From Serratia fonticola (lineage in GTDB: Bacteria; Pseudomonadota; Gammaproteobacteria; Enterobacterales; Enterobacteriaceae): a DNA stretch of 64,000 nt. The stretch covers positions 4,898,001-4,962,000 of the forward strand of contig NZ_CP011254.1 of NCBI RefSeq assembly GCF_001006005.1, given 5' to 3'. The notes under the pieces are model-generated. The model had not been told where the DNA came from. It did not search any database and saw nothing but the letters and a program-made list of their open reading frames with translations. Made by a program: the position numbers and the translations under genes. Shown in pieces: positions 43,971 through 51,171 of this stretch (position 1 is its first letter; the number at the start of each line of letters is the position of its first letter).

Positions 43971-44932
43971 TTATCTTTACCTTACGCCGCATTCTGTTGC
44001 TGCTGATCACGCTGTTCTTCCTGACGCTGGTCAGCTTCAGCCTGAGCTACTTTACCCCGCGCGCGCCATTAAACGGTGCCGCCTTGCTGGATGCCTACCA
44101 GTTCTATTTCGTCAGCCTGCTGCACTGGGACTTTGGCGTTTCCAGCATCAACGGCCAGGCGATCAGCGAACAGCTGCGCGAAGTGTTCCCGGCCACCATG
44201 GAACTGTGCATTTTAGCCTTCACGCTGGCCCTGTTTATCGGCATTCCGCTGGGCATTATTGCCGGTGTGATGCGCGGCAAGTGGCAGGATACCGCCATCA
44301 GTACCTTTGCCCTGCTGGGCTTTTCCATTCCGGTGTTCTGGCTGGCGCTGCTATTGATGCTCTATTTTTCACTGCATCTTGGCTGGCTGCCGGTGTCAGG
44401 CCGTTTCGATCTGCTGTATCAGGTCAAGCAGGTCACCGGTCTGGCACTGGTTGACGCCTGGCTGTCTGATTCGCCTTATCGCAATGAGATGATAGCCAGT
44501 GCGCTGCGCCATATGGTGCTGCCGATTGCCGCTCTGGCGGTGGCCCCGATCACCGAGGTGATCCGCTTGATGCGCATCAGCACCGACGATGTCCTCAGCC
44601 AGAACTACATCAAGGCTGCCGCTACACGTGGCCTGTCACGCTTCACCATTATCCGCCGTCACGTGTTGCACAACGCGTTACCGCCGATCATTCCAAAACT
44701 CGGTCTGCAATTTTCTACCATGCTCACGCTGGCCATGATCACCGAGGTGGTGTTCAGTTGGCCAGGGTTGGGGCGCTGGCTGATCAATGCCATCCGCCAA
44801 CAGGACTACGCGGCCATCTCCGCAGGCGTGATGGTGATCGGCACGCTGGTGATCACCATTAACGTGCTGGCCGACATTCTGGGTGCGGCGACCAACCCGC
44901 TGAAACATAAGGAATGGTATGCCCTTCGATAA
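43967..44932 (+). CDS. sapB: SapB, ABC permease
   Basis: The 321-residue inner-membrane permease has about six helices and the BPD_transp_1 domain with the EAA-type loop [24 protein letters not shown]. The start [20 protein letters not shown] corresponds to E. coli SapB. The initiation codon here is GTG, embedded in the sapA stop (GTGA overlap). With SapC it forms the translocation path. The strong similarity to E. coli SapB, including the last residues KHKEWYALR, makes the call firm. Confidence 0.95.
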   Translation: MIIFTLRRILLLLITLFFLTLVSFSLSYFTPRAPLNGAALLDAYQFYFVSLLHWDFGVSSINGQAISEQLREVFPATMELCILAFTLALFIGIPLGIIAGVMRGKWQDTAISTFALLGFSIPVFWLALLLMLYFSLHLGWLPVSGRFDLLYQVKQVTGLALVDAWLSDSPYRNEMIASALRHMVLPIAALAVAPITEVIRLMRISTDDVLSQNYIKAAATRGLSRFTIIRRHVLHNALPPIIPKLGLQFSTMLTLAMITEVVFSWPGLGRWLINAIRQQDYAAISAGVMVIGTLVITINVLADILGAATNPLKHKEWYALR

Positions 44933-45809
44933 CGTATACCGCGAAAAGAAAATGCCTAGCCCGCTGCTTTATACCTGGCGGATTTTCTATGGCGACACTT
45001 TGGCGATGATTGGTTTTTATGGGGTGATCGGCCTGCTGCTGCTTTCCCTGTTCGGCAGCCTGCTGGCACCTTACGCCCTCGATCAGCAATTCCTGGGATA
45101 TCAGTTGCTACCACCGTCCTGGTCACGCTACGGCAACGTGTCGTTCTTCCTGGGCACCGACGATCTGGGCCGCGATATCCTTAGCCGTTTGCTGACCGGC
45201 ACCGCCGCCACCTACGGTTCGGCACTGATTGTGACCATCGCCGCCGCCCTATGTGGCGTGATCCTGGGGGTATTTGCCGGGGTCACCCATGGCCTGCTGT
45301 CTGCGATGCTCAACCATATTCTCGATACCCTGCTCTCCATCCCTTCACTGCTGCTGGCGATTATCGTGGTGGCATTCCTTGGGCCGAAGCTGGAACACGC
45401 CATGCTGGCCGTTTGGCTGGCACTGTTGCCACGGATGGTGCGTACCATCTACAGCGCAGTGCACGATGAGCTGGAAAAAGAGTATGTGGTCGCAGCCCGT
45501 CTGGATGGAGCTTCGACGATGCAGATCCTGTGGTACGCCGTGGTGCCGAACATTGCCGCCGTACTGATCACCGAATTCACCCGTGCGTTGTCGATGGCCA
45601 TTCTCGACATCGCGGCGTTGGGCTTCCTCGATCTGGGAGCGCAGTTGCCTTCCCCGGAATGGGGAGCCATGTTAGGAGACTCGTTGGAGTTGGTGTATGT
45701 CGCACCTTGGACCGTGATGCTGCCCGGTGCCGCTATTCTGATCAGCGTATTGCTGGTTAACCTGTTGGGCGACGGAATACGCCGCGCGATCAATGCGGGA
45801 GTGGAATAA
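44919..45809 (+). CDS. sapC: SapC, ABC permease
   Basis: The 296-residue permease has about six helices, the periplasmic segment [17 protein letters not shown] typical of Dpp/Opp-type C subunits, and the EAA loop [21 protein letters not shown]. It overlaps the sapB 3' end by 14 bases, and the [11 protein letters not shown] start is equivalent to that of E. coli SapC. Its stop shares one base with the sapD start. It forms the membrane channel with SapB. Confidence 0.95.
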   Translation: MPFDNVYREKKMPSPLLYTWRIFYGDTLAMIGFYGVIGLLLLSLFGSLLAPYALDQQFLGYQLLPPSWSRYGNVSFFLGTDDLGRDILSRLLTGTAATYGSALIVTIAAALCGVILGVFAGVTHGLLSAMLNHILDTLLSIPSLLLAIIVVAFLGPKLEHAMLAVWLALLPRMVRTIYSAVHDELEKEYVVAARLDGASTMQILWYAVVPNIAAVLITEFTRALSMAILDIAALGFLDLGAQLPSPEWGAMLGDSLELVYVAPWTVMLPGAAILISVLLVNLLGDGIRRAINAGVE

Positions 45810-46801
45810 TGCCGTTACTCGATATCCGCAATCTGACGATTGAATTTATGACCGCCGAAGGGCCGGTGAAGGCCGTCGATCGCGTCAGTATGACGCTGAC
45901 AGAAGGTGAAGTGCGTGGTCTGGTAGGCGAATCCGGCTCAGGAAAAAGCCTGATCGCCAAAGCCATATGCGGCGTGACCAAAGATAACTGGCGCGTCACC
46001 GCCGACCGCTTCCGCTTTGACGATATCGACCTGTTGCAGCTCAGCCCGCGTGAACGGCGCAAACTGGTGGGCCACAACGTTTCGATGATCTTCCAGGAGC
46101 CTCAGTCCTGTCTTGATCCTTCCGAAAGCATTGGTCGCCAGTTGGCCCAGGCCATTCCCGGCTGGACTTACAAGGGCCGTTGGTGGCAGCGCTTTAACTG
46201 GCGTAAACGGCGGGCGATTGAGCTGTTGCACCGCGTCGGTATCAAGGACCATCTCGATATCATGGGCAGCTTCCCTTACGAACTCACCGAAGGGGAATGC
46301 CAGAAAGTGATGATCGCCATTGCGTTGGCTAATCAGCCAAGATTGCTGATCGCCGATGAGCCAACCAACGCCATGGAACCCACCACGCAGGCGCAGATCT
46401 TCCGTCTGCTGGCGCGTCTGAACCAAAACAATAACACCACCATCCTGCTGATCAGCCACGATTTGCAGATGATGAGCAAGTGGGCCGACCGGGTTAACGT
46501 GCTGTACTGCGGCCAGACGGTGGAGAGTGCGCAATGTGAAGACCTGCTTGCCGCCCCTCATCATCCTTATACCCAGGCGCTGATCCGCGCCATGCCGGAC
46601 TTTGGCCGTTCACTGCCGCATAAAAGCCGCCTGAATACGCTGCCGGGAGCGATCCCCTCATTGGAGCATCTGCCGATCGGCTGCCGCCTGGGGCCACGCT
46701 GCCCGTATGCGCAAAAGCAATGTATTGAAACCCCTCGCCTGCGCCCGGTGAAGAATCACCTGTTCGCCTGCCACTTCCCGCTGAACATGGAGGAGCAATA
46801 A
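45809..46801 (+). CDS. sapD: SapD, ABC ATPase with degenerate signature motif
   Basis: The 330-residue ATPase has Walker A GESGSGKS (about 38-45) and Walker [14 protein letters not shown]. The ABC signature reads LTEGECQKV rather than LSGGQ, as in E. coli SapD, and the C-terminal oligopeptide extension ends [17 protein letters not shown]. SapD provides ATP binding for the Sap importer. E. coli SapD also supports Trk potassium uptake. It starts on the last base of the sapC stop and is followed at one base by sapF. Confidence 0.95.
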   Translation: MPLLDIRNLTIEFMTAEGPVKAVDRVSMTLTEGEVRGLVGESGSGKSLIAKAICGVTKDNWRVTADRFRFDDIDLLQLSPRERRKLVGHNVSMIFQEPQSCLDPSESIGRQLAQAIPGWTYKGRWWQRFNWRKRRAIELLHRVGIKDHLDIMGSFPYELTEGECQKVMIAIALANQPRLLIADEPTNAMEPTTQAQIFRLLARLNQNNNTTILLISHDLQMMSKWADRVNVLYCGQTVESAQCEDLLAAPHHPYTQALIRAMPDFGRSLPHKSRLNTLPGAIPSLEHLPIGCRLGPRCPYAQKQCIETPRLRPVKNHLFACHFPLNMEEQ

Positions 46802-46802
46802 C

Positions 46803-47615
46803 ATGGAAACGCTGCTGGAAGTGCGCAACCTGACCAAAACCTACCGCTATCGCACCGGGCTGTTCCGCCGCCAGCATGTGGAGGCGGTCAAGTCAGTCAG
46901 TTTTACCCTGCGTGAGGGCCAGACACTGGCGATCATCGGTGAAAACGGCTCGGGTAAGTCAACCTTGGCGAAGATGCTTTCCGGTATGGTGGAACCCTCC
47001 TCGGGTGAGGTACTGATTGACGACCATCCGCTGGTCTATGGCGATTACCGCTACCGTAGCCAGCGTATCCGCATGATTTTCCAGGATCCGAGCACCTCGC
47101 TCAACCCACGTCAGCGCATCGGTCAGTTGCTTGATGCACCGCTACGTTTGAATACCGATCTGGAAGCCGCAGAGCGCGAGGTGCGGATCAATCAGACCCT
47201 GCGCCAGGTGGGGATGTTGCCGGACCACGCTTATTATTACCCGCATATGCTGGCCTCTGGGCAGAAACAACGTGTCGCGCTAGCACGGGCGTTGATCCTG
47301 CAACCCAAGGTGATTGTTGCCGACGAGGCGCTAGCATCGTTGGATATGTCGATGCGTTCGCAGATCATCAACCTAATGCTGGAGCTCCAGGAAAAGCATG
47401 GCATTGCCTATATTTATGTGACTCAGCATCTGGGGATGATGAAGCATATCAGCGACCAGGTGATGGTGATGCATGAAGGGGAAATCGTGGAGCGCGGCAG
47501 CACCGCCGAAGTGCTGGCCGCACCGCTGCATGACCTCACCAAGCGGCTGATCGCCAGCCACTTTGGCGAAGCGCTCACTGCCGATGCCTGGCGACGTGAC
47601 GGCGGCAGGTTTTAA
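46803..47615 (+). CDS. sapF: SapF, ABC ATPase
   Basis: The 270-residue ATPase has Walker A GENGSGKST (about 45-53), the signature LASGQKQRVALARAL, and Walker B VIVADEALASLD, where the usual Pro of DEP is Ala as in E. coli SapF. It pairs with SapD as the heterodimeric motor. It is the last gene of sapABCDF; a short GC hairpin follows 18 bases after the stop. Confidence 0.95.
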   Translation: METLLEVRNLTKTYRYRTGLFRRQHVEAVKSVSFTLREGQTLAIIGENGSGKSTLAKMLSGMVEPSSGEVLIDDHPLVYGDYRYRSQRIRMIFQDPSTSLNPRQRIGQLLDAPLRLNTDLEAAEREVRINQTLRQVGMLPDHAYYYPHMLASGQKQRVALARALILQPKVIVADEALASLDMSMRSQIINLMLELQEKHGIAYIYVTQHLGMMKHISDQVMVMHEGEIVERGSTAEVLAAPLHDLTKRLIASHFGEALTADAWRRDGGRF

Positions 47616-47632
47616 TTTCGCTGACATCCTCC

Positions 47633-47653
47633 GGGCGCGCAACTGCGCCCGTT
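47633..47653 (+). terminator. Putative terminator after sapF
   Basis: GGGCGC-GCAACT-GCGCCC is followed by GTTTCCC. The stem is only 6 bp and the T-tract short, so the termination strength is uncertain. The sequence looks like a degenerate member of the GGGCGCAGCATGC repeat family. Confidence 0.5.
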
Positions 47654-47857
47654 TCCCACCTACCAGCTCGTCAGCATCGGTTGTTAGCGTTAATCTGCAC
47701 CTGCTTAACCAGGAATAATTAACGCTCAGGCAGACTAAACCAATCACTCATCATACAGTAAAATAAAAACATTATTTCATTCATTTTAGGTGGGAATTAT
47801 TTCCGCCCCTCACAAACATTACCGGTACTTTCTTAATTTATATCAAGAAGCATCCAA

Positions 47858-47887
47858 TTGATTATAAAGTCAGTCTGTTATTATAAT
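47858..47887 (+). promoter_or_regulatory. Sigma70 promoter for the mini-protein pair
   Basis: TTGATT and a perfect TATAAT are separated by 18 bases. The promoter ends about 73 bases before the first GTG start, leaving an AT-rich leader. It is the strongest promoter-like sequence in this region. Confidence 0.6.
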
Positions 47888-47960
47888 ATCAGCGCTTAGG
47901 AAATTGATTAAATATCAGTAAGCACAGATTTACTCTCATTAATTACCATAAGGATATACT

Positions 47961-48140
47961 GTGAAAAAGCTCAATACCTCGGAAGCGTCAAACATTGTCG
48001 GTGGCCATCAATACATTTGCACTACTCACTATGAACAATGGGGTCCAGGGAAATGTTTCCGCGTAGAGCATTGTAAAGACAAGTTCGGTTATGGCGAAGA
48101 TATTGCACATAGTCGTGTCAGTTGCGAAAACCCAAAATAA
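47961..48140 (+). CDS. Four-cysteine mini-protein with GG-type leader, copy 1
   Basis: This 59-residue frame starts with GTG, preceded by AAGGA at a 6-base spacing. The first 15 residues, MKKLNTSEASNIVGG, look like a class of short enterobacterial leader ending in Gly-Gly. The rest has four cysteines (20, 32, 38, 55), a YICTTH segment, CFRV, HCKDK and a final CENPK. The second copy, 109 bases downstream, keeps every cysteine position. There is no classical signal peptide or membrane helix. I recall similar short proteins grouped under Pfam DUF4762, but could not check. A secreted or disulfide-bonded peptide (bacteriocin-like, signalling) is an inference. No export or modification gene is adjacent. 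Confidence 0.75.
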   Translation: MKKLNTSEASNIVGGHQYICTTHYEQWGPGKCFRVEHCKDKFGYGEDIAHSRVSCENPK

Positions 48141-48248
48141 TGGTTTCTGCTGGGTACGGATCTCGTGCCATCACTACACTCCTGATATTATAATAATTTA
48201 CTTTTAATAATTTGATTAGTTCTCTTCAACTTCCATCAAGGATATGTT

Positions 48249-48425
48249 GTGAAAAAACTCAATACCTCAAAAGCGTCAAAGATTATTGGTGGCGCTAACT
48301 ATATTTGTATCACTCATGATGTAGCCTATACATCAGAACTTTGTTATCGCGTAAAGACGTGCAAAGACAAGAACGGTAATACTAGAGATCTTACTCGCAT
48401 CGCTATTATTTGCCAAAATCCGTGA
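48249..48425 (+). CDS. Four-cysteine mini-protein with GG-type leader, copy 2
   Basis: This 58-residue frame also starts with GTG, preceded by AAGGA at the same 6-base spacing; the nearby ATG at 48244 runs straight into a stop. The leader MKKLNTSKASKIIGG differs from copy 1 at only three positions. The mature part keeps Cys 20, 32, 38 and 55, YICITH, CYRV, TCKDK-G and the end CQNP, but differs at most other sites. This pattern of conserved leader and cysteine frame with a divergent rest indicates duplication and selection on the fold. A perfect hairpin (48469-48492) follows. Function unknown. Confidence 0.75.
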   Translation: MKKLNTSKASKIIGGANYICITHDVAYTSELCYRVKTCKDKNGNTRDLTRIAIICQNP

Positions 48426-48468
48426 TAATTGGCAGTGGGTGGCTCTAATCTAAAGTCATCACTTCCTT

Positions 48469-48492
48469 GGCACGGCATAGTTATGCCGTGCC
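48469..48492. terminator. Perfect hairpin after mini-protein copy 2
   Basis: GGCACGGCAT-AGTT-ATGCCGTGCC has a 10-bp perfect stem and a 4-base loop, 43 bases after the copy 2 stop. No T-tract follows (GTTATGC), so it may protect a 3' end or need Rho. Confidence 0.5.
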
Positions 48493-48660
48493 GTTATGCA
48501 CATCGTCAAGGCCACATAATTCCTGTAAACGCTTAATTACTAGCCATGTTCTAGGGCATCGATAGTCGAAGCTCGGGGGATGGCATCTTGGCACTCATCT
48601 ACCCTACCGCAATATATTTTATTCCTTTACGTTATTAATTAGCACTTAACATTATTTTAT

Positions 48661-48822
48661 CTCGCCAATCGAATCGGTGAGGATATCCGCTACGTTGAGC
48701 CATGCAAACAACAGGATATCGCGCTGATGAACAACGCCCACCCCCAACGCTTCTCGCAACTGATGCTTATCCTTGCCGCCGGTTTCGCTATTTATGGTCA
48801 TGGCCTATGCGGCCATGACTGA
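48661..48822 (+). pseudogene. Broken coding remnant upstream of the CMD gene
   Basis: The frame 48661-48822 reads LANRIGEDIRYVEPCKQQDI, resembling the C-terminal part of NmrA-like NAD(P)-binding proteins. It continues as MNNAHPQRFSQLMLILAAGF, a membrane-helix-like start, and stops at 48822. Shifted frames continue the hydrophobic pattern (VMAYAAMTDA; LLRGFFTLPPLP) toward the next gene. This looks like joined, frameshifted debris of one or two lost genes. The family resemblance is weak and from memory. Confidence 0.3.
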
Positions 48823-48903
48823 CGCCTGCTCCGTGGTTTTTTTACCCTGCCGCCGTTGCCAACTGTAACGGTGGCTTGTTGTATTGATGAAGGATTTTAT
48901 CCG

Positions 48904-50082
48904 ATGGAACATCGCCTAACCCCTTTCCAGTGGTACCACGAAACCCAGCGTAGTTCTGGCGACAGTTCTCCACTCGAGCCTGCCGCTGCAAGCCTAAGGG
49001 AACGTTTTTTGTTAGGCCTGGGCACGTTTAGCGACGAGGGATTGAATGCCGCCCTCAGCCATCGCATTGACGTTTTTACTGCATCTTCGGCCTGCTATCC
49101 GGTACTGTTCCCCGATCGAGTCAACGTTTCGCGTGAAGTGACATTGTCACCTTACGATCGCCTGTCGACGGCCTTGACGGTGGCACAGGTCACTGGCGTG
49201 CAATCGCTTTGTAGCCATTACGCCGCTCGCCTCGCCCCTCTGGACAGCCCGGATGCCTCACGAGAAAGTAATGTCCGTCTGGCACAAATCACCCAATACG
49301 CCCGCCAACTCGCCAGCCAACCTACTCTGATTTGCTCCAAGGCTATACAACAGCTCGGCGAAGTTGGCCTGAGCACGCAAGATATTGTGACCTTTTCGCA
49401 AATCATCGGTTTCGTTAGCTATCAGGCACGGGTGGTCGCTGGTATTGCCGCGCTGGCAGGCAGGCCCGCCGTGGTGTTACCCGGTTTTCCTCAAATCGAA
49501 GATGCCGAACCGGCGGGATTTTCCTGTACGGAACGGTCATGGCAAACTCGCCTGCCGGAGATCGTTGTCGAGCAGGCCCAAGCTAGGCAGCTCGACATTC
49601 TGGACCAAAGCCACCCGGACGCCCGCAGCGAGTCTTATTACCTGCTGTTGGCCCACGACGCGCCAGCTCTACATGAGCGCAATGCGGTATTTAACAACAT
49701 TACCCGCCACGCTGATGGGCTATCTCCACGCCTGAAGGCTTTGGTTGCCCTGGTGACATCACGTATTAATGGCAGCCATTACTGTGCAGCCACGCTAGCC
49801 CATAACATTGCCGATCGGGAGTTGGCACGAGCATTAGTGGCTGGGATTGATCACGCACTTGAGGTGGCCGACGATCCGGTAACCGCTGCCGTGATAGGCG
49901 TGACGGCCGAACTGACGCGAACGCCTGAGAAATTCACGGCACAAAGCGTGCAGCCGCTGTTCAACGGCGGGCTGGATCGGTCGCAGGCATTGGACGTGAT
50001 TTTAACCAGCGCGCTGTACGCCTGGGAAAACCGGCTGCGTTACAGTCTTGGCGATACGGTGGCAGCCGATTTAGCGCAATAA
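48904..50082 (+). CDS. Fused two-domain CMD/alkylhydroperoxidase-like protein
   Basis: I start at the ATG at 48904 (AAGGA 9 bases upstream), giving 392 residues; the frame to 48856 adds 16 residues without a ribosome site. It contains two carboxymuconolactone-decarboxylase-like modules. The first (about 45-170; RERFLLGLGTFSDEGLNAAL) resembles the Avi_7170-type CMD family. The second (about 200-385) has SYYLLLAHDAPALHERNAVFNNI and SRINGSHYCAATLAHN, resembling the Avi_7169 alkylhydroperoxidase-domain family. Where AhpD-like proteins have a CxxC pair, the second module keeps one Cys (SHYC), so classical peroxidase chemistry is doubtful. Usually these are two genes. It is convergent with a LysR gene and overlaps it by 12 bases. 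Confidence 0.78.
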   Translation: MEHRLTPFQWYHETQRSSGDSSPLEPAAASLRERFLLGLGTFSDEGLNAALSHRIDVFTASSACYPVLFPDRVNVSREVTLSPYDRLSTALTVAQVTGVQSLCSHYAARLAPLDSPDASRESNVRLAQITQYARQLASQPTLICSKAIQQLGEVGLSTQDIVTFSQIIGFVSYQARVVAGIAALAGRPAVVLPGFPQIEDAEPAGFSCTERSWQTRLPEIVVEQAQARQLDILDQSHPDARSESYYLLLAHDAPALHERNAVFNNITRHADGLSPRLKALVALVTSRINGSHYCAATLAHNIADRELARALVAGIDHALEVADDPVTAAVIGVTAELTRTPEKFTAQSVQPLFNGGLDRSQALDVILTSALYAWENRLRYSLGDTVAADLAQ

Positions 50083-50967
50083 CCATGCCTGAGCCGCATC
50101 AAAAAAGTGCTGTGCCAGCGGCGTGGCCCTTGCTGGCTCGGCGATTACCAAGGCGGCATGACGAGACATCGGCGCAATGGCAACACTGCGCCGTTGCAGT
50201 TGCGGCATCATTTCCATCTGCAAGTTACCGCCGGGGAACAACCCGCACCCCAAGCCGACAAAAATCCCCTGTAACAGTTGGAAGATCGAGGTGGTTTCCA
50301 TCCGGGTATGCAGCGTCAAGCCCGCCTCACGAAACTGTTGATCCAGATAACGACGGAAGTAACGCGTCGGCTCTGCCAGGCATAATGGCAACTCCGCCAC
50401 GGTTGCCAGCGTTAGTGGACTTTCCCCCACCAGCTCGGGGAAATGCTGCGGATGAAATACCAGGTCGATACCGCTGTCAGCCAAAGACTGCGACTGAAAA
50501 TGCAGCTCCTTGAGCGTTGGCAGCTCAAAGAAACCAATGCCGATATCCACCGTGTGCGCAGTTAGCGCTTCCAGCAACTGATCGGCGCTCAATACCGCTA
50601 CGCGATAGTCTAACTGCGGGTAACGCTCGCTGACCGCCTTTAACATCTGCGCTAACGAAATGCTGCACTGGGGCACGGTGCCGATACGCAACGTCCCGTT
50701 CAGCCCGTGTTTAAGCGATTCCACTTCCAGCTTCAGCCCCTGGTAAACGGAAACAATTTCCCGCGCCCAAGCCAAGACCCTCTCGCCTTCGGCAGTGAAG
50801 CCTTCAAAGTTGTTGCCACGGTTGATCAACGAGACCCCGAGCTCTTTTTCCAGGTTTTTCAGCCGCATGGATAGGGTCGGCTGGCTGACAAAGCTGGCCT
50901 CAGCGGCACGGCCAAAGTGGCGTTCCCGCTCAAGATTACACAGGTAGATCAGTTGCTTAATATCCAT
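50071..50967 (-). CDS. LysR-family transcriptional regulator (OxyR-like N-terminus)
   Basis: The 298-residue regulator begins MDIKQLIYLCNLERERHFGRAAEASFVSQPTLSMRL, a standard LysR winged helix-turn-helix. It is followed by the effector domain (GTLRIGTVPQCSISLAQML, FFELPTLKELHFQSQSLAD). No OxyR-type redox Cys pair is evident (C224 and C228-like positions are not recognisable), so it is not OxyR itself. It is divergent from the FdhF/YdeP-type oxidoreductase gene across 204 bases and probably controls it. Effector unknown. Confidence 0.86.
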   Translation of the reverse strand: MDIKQLIYLCNLERERHFGRAAEASFVSQPTLSMRLKNLEKELGVSLINRGNNFEGFTAEGERVLAWAREIVSVYQGLKLEVESLKHGLNGTLRIGTVPQCSISLAQMLKAVSERYPQLDYRVAVLSADQLLEALTAHTVDIGIGFFELPTLKELHFQSQSLADSGIDLVFHPQHFPELVGESPLTLATVAELPLCLAEPTRYFRRYLDQQFREAGLTLHTRMETTSIFQLLQGIFVGLGCGLFPGGNLQMEMMPQLQRRSVAIAPMSRHAALVIAEPARATPLAQHFFDAAQAWLLR

Positions 50968-51171
50968 GTATTGGCTCGGAAAATGATTTCTGCGTGAAGT
51001 ATATCATTTGCTACGGCCTTGCTGGCAGTTGCGATAAGTGTCGTCTATCCCATCATTGCTCTATTCGATTAGACGCCAAGGCCTCACGCCCCTAGACTTG
51101 CCACATAAATACTCAAAATGCTTAAAAAGGCATTTACCTTTTAGCTACATTAATCACCTGCGAAGAAAATC

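Larger units (their letters stand above)
47616..47960. other. AT-rich intergenic region between sapF and the mini-proteins
   Basis: The left 40 bases hold a GC hairpin (GGGCGC/GCGCCC, 47633-47650) that likely ends the sap transcript. From about 47740 the sequence becomes strongly AT-rich, unlike the flanking core genes. A good sigma70 promoter lies at 47858-47887. I see no other gene. Confidence 0.55.
48426..48903. other. Gene-poor stretch with hairpin and coding debris
   Basis: This 478-base stretch holds a perfect hairpin at 48469-48492, about 160 bases of AT-rich non-coding sequence, and a truncated reading frame at 48661-48822 that looks like gene remains. The CMD-protein gene follows. 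Reading frames here are short or broken. Confidence 0.5.

Noticed and set aside
47373..47747. 124-codon minus-strand frame overlapping the sapF end
   Set aside because: Mostly antisense to sapF; the part beyond sapF has no ribosome site and no recognisable sequence.
50071..50967. Possibility that this LysR protein is OxyR itself
   Set aside because: The N-terminus is generally LysR-like, the redox Cys pair is not recognisable, and the gene context (divergent molybdoenzyme) is not that of oxyR.
51030..51075. OxyR-like spaced ATAA-N7-CTAT and a further CTAT in the LysR/molybdoenzyme spacer
   Set aside because: The repeats are 16 rather than 22 bases apart and the arms are imperfect. The neighbouring LysR protein lacks OxyR redox cysteines, so I did not call an operator.
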